Positions 58,825 to 64,000 of a DNA stretch of 64,000 nucleotides are shown piece after piece. A model generated the notes under the pieces. The model made no database searches and was not told where the DNA came from. It worked only from the letters and a program-made list of their open reading frames with translations. The stretch is taken from positions 17,499,185-17,563,184 of the forward strand of contig JASXTE010000004.1 of NCBI GenBank assembly GCA_030280995.1, in the 5' to 3' direction. How positions within the stretch are numbered: the stretch's first letter is position 1; the number at the start of each line of letters is the position of its first letter. The DNA is from Hemileia vastatrix (Eukaryota; Basidiomycota; Pucciniomycetes; Pucciniales; Zaghouaniaceae). The position numbers and the translations under genes were made by a program.

Positions 58825-59138
58825 AAAACTAGTCTGGAAAAGCTTGCAGTTATCTTGTTTCTCATCTGCCAATCTCCCAATAAAAGCATATGGCTATTCT
58901 AAAATCACTTGTGGATTTTTTTGCACAAAAAAACAGAAAATTGATGACCAAATGGCTGGTATGCATGCCAAATTGAATTGCATACCAGCCATTTGGCAGA
59001 CAATTTTTGTCTGTTTTTTCAAAAAAAAAAAAAAACCTCAAGTGTTTTTAAAATAGCTGTAAGTCAGCTGACCTAAACTCATGATTTTGGCCAGAGATGG
59101 GAAGCAAGACAAAAATATGAGCATTTCTGAATTGGCTG
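58825..59138. mobile_element. Fold-back MITE, copy 5, with an inner hairpin
   Basis: TCTGGAAAAGCTTGCAG and CTCATCTGCCAAT are mirrored by TTTTGGCCAGAGATGGGAAG and AATTGGCTG. Inside it, 58948-58965 and 58979-58996 are perfect 18-bp inverted arms (CCAAATGGCTGGTATGCA and its complement) around a 13-nt loop. Confidence 0.6.
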
Positions 59139-59159
59139 TCAAAGTAAAAAAGAATGTTT

Positions 59160-59582
59160 TCATATTGAAAAAATAGATCTAGTTTAGAGAAGTTTGTGGT
59201 CATATTGACTTTTTTGCTTCCCCTAACCCCTCAGAATGTGAGTCTAGGTCACCTCACCTTGTGCATCTATATTCCATTGGAACATCTCAACCCTGATTTC
59301 TCAATGTTTTTTTAATTTTGTACAATCTCACCCAGCTTAGGGGAATGAAGTAAGGATGGATGCATAGGATAGACTTAGTACAAAAGGACTGGTAAAGTGG
59401 GTGTATAATACAAATGGGAAATTAGAAGTGTATCTGGATAGGAAATTTAATTCTGAAGCATATTGGGCAAGGAGGGGTAAAGGGAAATTTCTCAATGTTA
59501 GCTGACCTAAACTCATATTCTGAGGGTGGTACAAAAAGAAATTACTTTTGAAAAGATACAAGCTTTTTATAAATAAGCTGTA
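59160..59582. repeat. Degenerate fold-back related to the MITE family
   Basis: TAGTTTAGAGAAGTTTGTGG at the left and ATACAAGCTTTTTATAAATAAGCTGT at the right resemble the family ends. The middle has an inverted pair, CTCAGAATGTGAGTCTAGGTCA against TGACCTAAACTCATATTCTGAG. Confidence 0.4.
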
Positions 59583-59589
59583 TCTTTCA

Positions 59590-61449
59590 AGTCTTTAACT
59601 TATTTACTATCTTTATGACCAATAACCATATTGAGTGAGGTTTGTTTTTTGTGACTGGATGTCATCTAAATTTGAGAGTCTTGCTGAGTGAGATTCTTTA
59701 GCATTTAAATAAAGTAAGCCATGTCTATGTCTTTATGCCACACCAAAAAGCAACCAGTTTTTGAGCTGGTTAAAAAGACAAAATAATCTAGCTGTTCTTT
59801 AAGTTGATAAAACACTTTGATAGTAAGACTCTAGTGCAAGGTAAACTCAAATTCTATTCCATTCATCTTTTTGTTTTAAGGAGGGTGTAATCCAAGGGGG
59901 AGATCAATTTTTAACATTCGATACTTAAATGGTGCTTAGAAGTGAATAGCTAATAAATTGAAAATGTATTTTATTTCTTAGTGGGAGATATGAGAAACTC
60001 TTCAATTTTCTGCTTTCTGAAAAAGAAAAATGTATTAATCACTTTGGTGACAAATTTTTTTAGATAAAAACACAACTAGTTTAACACTGTTTCATTGGAT
60101 TGAGAAAATGTTGTTGATTTTGAAATTCAAACTTATCAGTATCTAATCATTATGTAACAAGTATTTAAAGAAAAAAAATATATATCTAACCAGGCCTTGT
60201 CAGCATTTGTGAGAGCCAGTAAAGCTAAAGATAGTTCTTAAACCCTTGGAATCACTTTTAGCATGCTCTCTCCTCTTCTTCATCTTTTTTTCAATGTGGT
60301 TTTTTGATGTTTAAATATCAAGGAAAGAAACAAATCTAATGGAAAGTGTCAAACTCTGCCAAATAGACATCAGAAAATCATATTTTTTCAATTAAAACAT
60401 CCAATGATGAATGTCTTTCTCTTATGAGCCCCTTTTTCAATAACTACAAGGATATTTTGTGGGTAAAAGCGTGCAGGATTTGTCATATCTGACACTCCCC
60501 AACTTATTTGCCCTGACTTTTTGATATCAATAGTACTTTACACCACAAAAAAAAACACCTGGAAACTACTAGCAGGTGCCAATCTCCCAATTCATTTGTG
60601 ACACAAGAATAATTCAGATTTGATGCCACGTGAGCTAGCATTCTCAGTTTTCAGTGTGCGGTCTTGCCAGAAGAATTACAGCTGAGCTAGAACTGAATCA
60701 AATCAAAGATAGGGATTGGCACCTGCGATCAGGTGCCTACATTTTTTCTCTGGTGTTAGATATCAAAGTTTCATTACTTTAAATCCATAAGAAGCCATTC
60801 ATTCAAAATCACAATTTTCAGCTGTTAAATAATTTTTTTTTTTTTTATAACTCACGCAAAAATAATGAAAAAAATTCTTATTCACTTTGGAAACAAAATA
60901 TGAAGGTCCTATTGATATGGAAGGCATCATACATATCTTTGAAATAATTTTGCTCATAATTCACCTGAAAATCTTTTTCCATATCTTGAATACACCAATC
61001 TGCTGAAACTTCCAGGTGCAATATTATGGGGCATCAAAGTACTTGCTTCTGCAATTAGAGATCCACCTTTAATTTTTCCAAGATATGACATTATTAATGG
61101 AAAAAGATTCCAATCCACTACCTCTAAAGCTGCTATATAAAAAAAATCAAAAATAACTCATTCATTTTGTTCTAATATCTCAAATTTCAGTCATAATAGC
61201 AGATCCCACATATTTTTTTTTTTTTTGGATAAGATTCAAAATTTGATACATCTCACACGAAATAACACATTTATATCCAGAAAAAAAAAACTAAAGCAAA
61301 TTAAAATTAAAATGTTAGGTGAATTTTTAGAAAGAAAGTTGATTCATGAAACTTGTAGAAAAAATAAACAAGTCATTCCATTTTGAAAATCATGAATATT
61401 TAGACTCTTTTTTTTAAAATTTATATTGATAATTTTTTTTATTTTTTTA

Positions 61450-61480
<31 letters not shown>

Positions 61481-62131
61481 TTTTCTTACTTTACTTTTTT
61501 TTTTTTCTTTTTTGATACCACACCCCTTTTCTGCACAGCTCTTTCCATAATCCTTTTTTAAAATATTTATTTCCTTTTTGACTTCCATCCTCACACTCAT
61601 TCTGGTTTAACACTATTCCTGAATCGAAAATCAACTATTACCTTATTTGGAGAAAATTATATACAATTCAACATCACCCTGCTAGAAAATTATGAGCCAT
61701 AGTAAATTTAAATCTGAGATATAAAAATTTCACAAAAAAAAAAAATAAATAAAAAATAAAATAGCATCAAATGTTCAGTTTTTTCAATTTCAAAGAGAAG
61801 CGGTCATCCAATCAAATGAGAATAGCACTAAAGAAAAAATAAAGGAAGGAGGGGAAAAAAAAAGAATGAAATACTTTCAGGTAGTGAAGGTGGCTTGATT
61901 GAGGATGAGATGGAGATGGAGTGGTGGGTAGAGAGAGAGGCAGACGCAGAAGCTGAGGGAGAGTGTGCGAATCGAAAGAATTTATGCAAGGATCTACCGC
62001 GCAAGAATGACAGGGTTGAAGAAAAAAATAAGTCGTGCTCTTAACCCATGTGTCACTGTCCTTTTTCATTTACATAACTAGAACGCTAACTTGTTTTTTT
62101 TCTTTTTTTCTTCTTTTTCTTCCAAATTATT
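59590..62131. other. Intergenic region upstream of the DUF2461 gene
   Basis: No coding frame is convincing. It contains the MITE at 60531-60758, an (AT)n run at 61449-61477 and many short T and A runs. The stretch from about 61830 is probably promoter and leader of the gene starting at 62132. Confidence 0.5.
60531..60758. mobile_element. 228-bp MITE with 8-bp duplication
   Basis: The flanks are GATATCAA at 60523-60530 and 60759-60766. The ends are inverted: ACACCACAAAAAAAAACACC and CTAGCAGGTGCCAATCTCCC at the left mirror GGGATTGGCACCTGCGATCAGGTG and CTCTGGTGTTA at the right. The 8-bp duplication suggests a hAT-type parent. Confidence 0.85.
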
Positions 62132-62944
62132 ATGGCACGTTCGTCTTTTACAAAAAAACAAGCCATCCAGGAAGCTTCCGTCAAATCCACATCATCTTCA
62201 TCAAAGAAAGTATCGAGTAAGAAGAATCGATCATCAAAAGAAAAGTTGGTTGATAATGAAGATGTTGTTGATCATAAATCCAGGAAAACCAAAGCGGTCG
62301 CAGGTGGGAGGAAAAAATTAAGACGCGGACGAAAACGCGATGATGATGATGATGGTAGCGATGATGAAAGGAGGGAAATAGCATCAAGCGACTTATCGTC
62401 TATTGTGAATTCTCAATCTGATGTTGACAACTTTCATGATGACGAAGAGGGTCAAGGTCATGATGAAGATGATGAGGAAGAAGACGAAGAATTAGAAGAA
62501 GAAGAAGAAGATGATGATGAAGATGAAGATGTTGTTGTTGATAGTGATGACTTAGATGAGGAACAACATTCATCTAAACGCAAAAAATCATCATCTAAAC
62601 TAAAGAAGACTCCTGTCAAGAAGAAATTAAAGGGGGATGATATGATTGCAAAATCAACTCGTCTAGCTATAGGGCCTTCCAAAACTGAGTTAGTCAAGCC
62701 GGGCTTAATAGCACCTTTGTAAGTGACTGTTTTTTTAATGTGAGTAATGGGTGGGTCTTCATACTAAAGTTCATTAATAACACTTTTGGGTATAAGCACG
62801 ATGAAATTTTTAGAAGAAATCGCTCTACCGGAAAACAATGATCGAGAATGGCTAGTTGTTCATGGTTAATAATACTCCATTTTTCCCTTTTCTGGGGGAG
62901 GATTCTATTAACTCATATTTTGGACCTTTACCGCCCGTTTATGT

Positions 62945-62992
<48 letters not shown>

Positions 62993-63396
62993 GCTGAAAA
63001 GATGCAATCTATCGGGCCTCTCTTCAAAATTGGAAAGAGTTTCTCGATGTTTTAGTTCCCAAACTTGTTTCTGAAGCTGATTGGACACTTCCAATACTTC
63101 CTGCAAAAGATGTGGTTCATCGTCTTTAGTAAGCTAATTTCTTTTTCTTTTCATGGATCGTTTTATATATTTTATGAACACAAGCATACGTGATCCATGC
63201 TCCGCATGGGATTCAATGTGGAATCAGAATATGCAACCCATGGTGAAATGAAAATTGGGAGTGGGGGCTGCTGCATCTAGCGACGCGCAGCCCCGTGTTG
63301 GTCGGGGTCAGTTAGGGCCCCAGCGCGAATGCCAGAAAATAGGGATAGGTCAAAAACCACAAAATATTACTATATAGGAGATAGCTAGATAGATAG

Positions 63397-63433
<37 letters not shown>

Positions 63434-64000
63434 ACTATTTCTGACTAATCACACCCATATATTTATATGAGCAGTCGAGACGTTAGGTTTTCACATGACA
63501 AAAGTCCATATAAAACTTATTATGCTGGCAGCTTTTCAAGAACAGGTAGAAAAGGGCCATGGGCTTGTTATTATCTTCATATTAAAGTAAGTCATTACTG
63601 CAAAAATGTCTTCACGAGAATGATAACTTTAGATTTTTGTTTTGAATAAAGGGATTGATTAAAATGAGACTCAAAAATATTAATTTTTAACACGTTTTAT
63701 TATTAACTAGCCGGGCGGAAAGTCATTGTTGGGAGCCGGAAAATGGGATCCTGAAAAGAACGAGTAAGTACAACATACACACAACTCCAAGCATGACATA
63801 AACTGCATTTTTATGTTAGGGTGATGATTGACTAGAGTTTTTTTTTCTTTCTTGCTTTGGGGTGTGGCTGGAGCATAATAGTCTAGCAACTATACGACAT
63901 GCAATAATGAAGCATCCCGAGAACTTGCGAAAGATTATTGAATCAAAGGAATTTGTCGATACTTTTGGACCTCCAGAAGTGGGAATAGGCGAACATGTTT
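62132..64000 (+). CDS. DUF2461 / TIGR02453 family protein, 3' end outside the window
   Basis: Six exons are visible: 62132-62717ish, 62800s-62864, 63002-63128, 63475-63586, 63711-63763 and 63882 onward, all with GT-AG introns and agreeing phases. Exon 1 encodes a long disordered N-terminus with basic blocks (KKLRRGRKRD, SSKLKKTPVKKKL) around an Asp/Glu-rich run. The DUF2461 domain starts TMKFLEEIALPENNDREW and continues DAIYRASLQNWKEFLDVLVP, ADWTLPILPAKDVVHRLYRD, VRFSHDKSPYKTYYAGSFSR, TGRKGPWACYYLHIKPGGKS, then GKWDPEK and LATIRHAIMKHPENL. The domain is conserved in bacteria and fungi with no settled activity. Exon 2 ends with a less usual donor, CATG|GTTAAT, which restores HDAIYRA. No frame break is seen. 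Confidence 0.92.
62942..62981. repeat. (TA)n in intron 2 of the DUF2461 gene
   Basis: About 17 TA units precede GTATGTATGTGC. A second (AT)n run lies in intron 3 at about 63398-63430. Both would be length-variable. Confidence 0.9.
63129..63474 (+). other. Long intron 3 of the DUF2461 gene with a GC-rich islet
   Basis: At 346 bp this intron is the longest seen in the gene. Positions 63260-63345 are far more GC-rich than the flanks and can fold: GGGGGCTGCTGC and GCGCAGCCCC form a stem, and CCCCGTGTTGGTCGGGG is a small hairpin. It may be a small inserted repeat. Confidence 0.5.

Noticed and set aside
62458..62697. Ser-rich minus-strand ORF
   Set aside because: It is the complement of the Asp/Glu-rich exon of the DUF2461 gene.

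Overview
The window looks like a transposon-swollen, AT-rich nuclear chromosome of a fungus, most probably a basidiomycete and possibly a rust-type genome. The reasons are short GT-AG introns, chromodomain Ty3/Gypsy elements, Harbinger transposons, and only two host-like genes in 64 kb (a proline-rich protein at 45.9-46.5 kb and a DUF2461/TIGR02453 gene from 62.1 kb to the right edge). No rRNA, tRNA or CRISPR was found. The organism is an inference.

Layout. 1-4.3 kb: the 3' end and LTR of one Ty3/Gypsy element abut a decayed, oppositely oriented gag-protease. 6.4-14.4 kb: a satellite of twelve ~608-bp units, eleven carrying a clear 42-bp palindrome, with shorter degenerate units and one inverted unit at the right end. 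15.1-16.8 kb: tandem LTR-like sequence. 18.5-31.1 kb: a decayed chromovirus (element B) whose chromodomain was split by a full-length 8.35-kb chromovirus (element C; LTRs 22631-23369 and 30210-30980, duplicated site ACAGG). Element C runs on the minus strand and keeps a predicted self-priming primer site, a -1 frameshift signal at the gag stop, and a spliced antisense gene with a six-cysteine cluster between pol and the 3' LTR.

32.7-44.6 kb is a nest at least three layers deep. A solo LTR (duplicated site ATATT) holds a Harbinger-type transposon (34104-43629, site ATT). That holds a second, more complete Harbinger-type transposon (37002-42757, site AAT). The transposase intron of the inner copy holds a 200-bp MITE (site AAT). 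Both Harbinger copies share three gene blocks: a Myb/SANT-like protein, a DDE transposase, and an unrecognised third ORF.

44.6-50.1 kb is the least TE-like stretch, with one gene model and several fold-back MITEs. 50.1-55.7 kb has another solo LTR (site CCTCC) and an unrecognised multi-exon gene broken by two solo LTRs of the element C family. The reading frame is restored on both sides when each insertion plus one target copy is removed, and the second LTR is itself interrupted by a further solo LTR (site CTCAG). 56.7-57.8 kb is a decayed Tc1/mariner-type transposase. 58.6-62.1 kb is intergenic with fold-back MITEs. 62.1-64 kb is the DUF2461 gene with five introns visible.

The order of insertion can be read from target duplications. 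In element C all three premature stops are TGA, and much of the LTR-LTR divergence is at CpG, which suggests decay driven by cytosine methylation.
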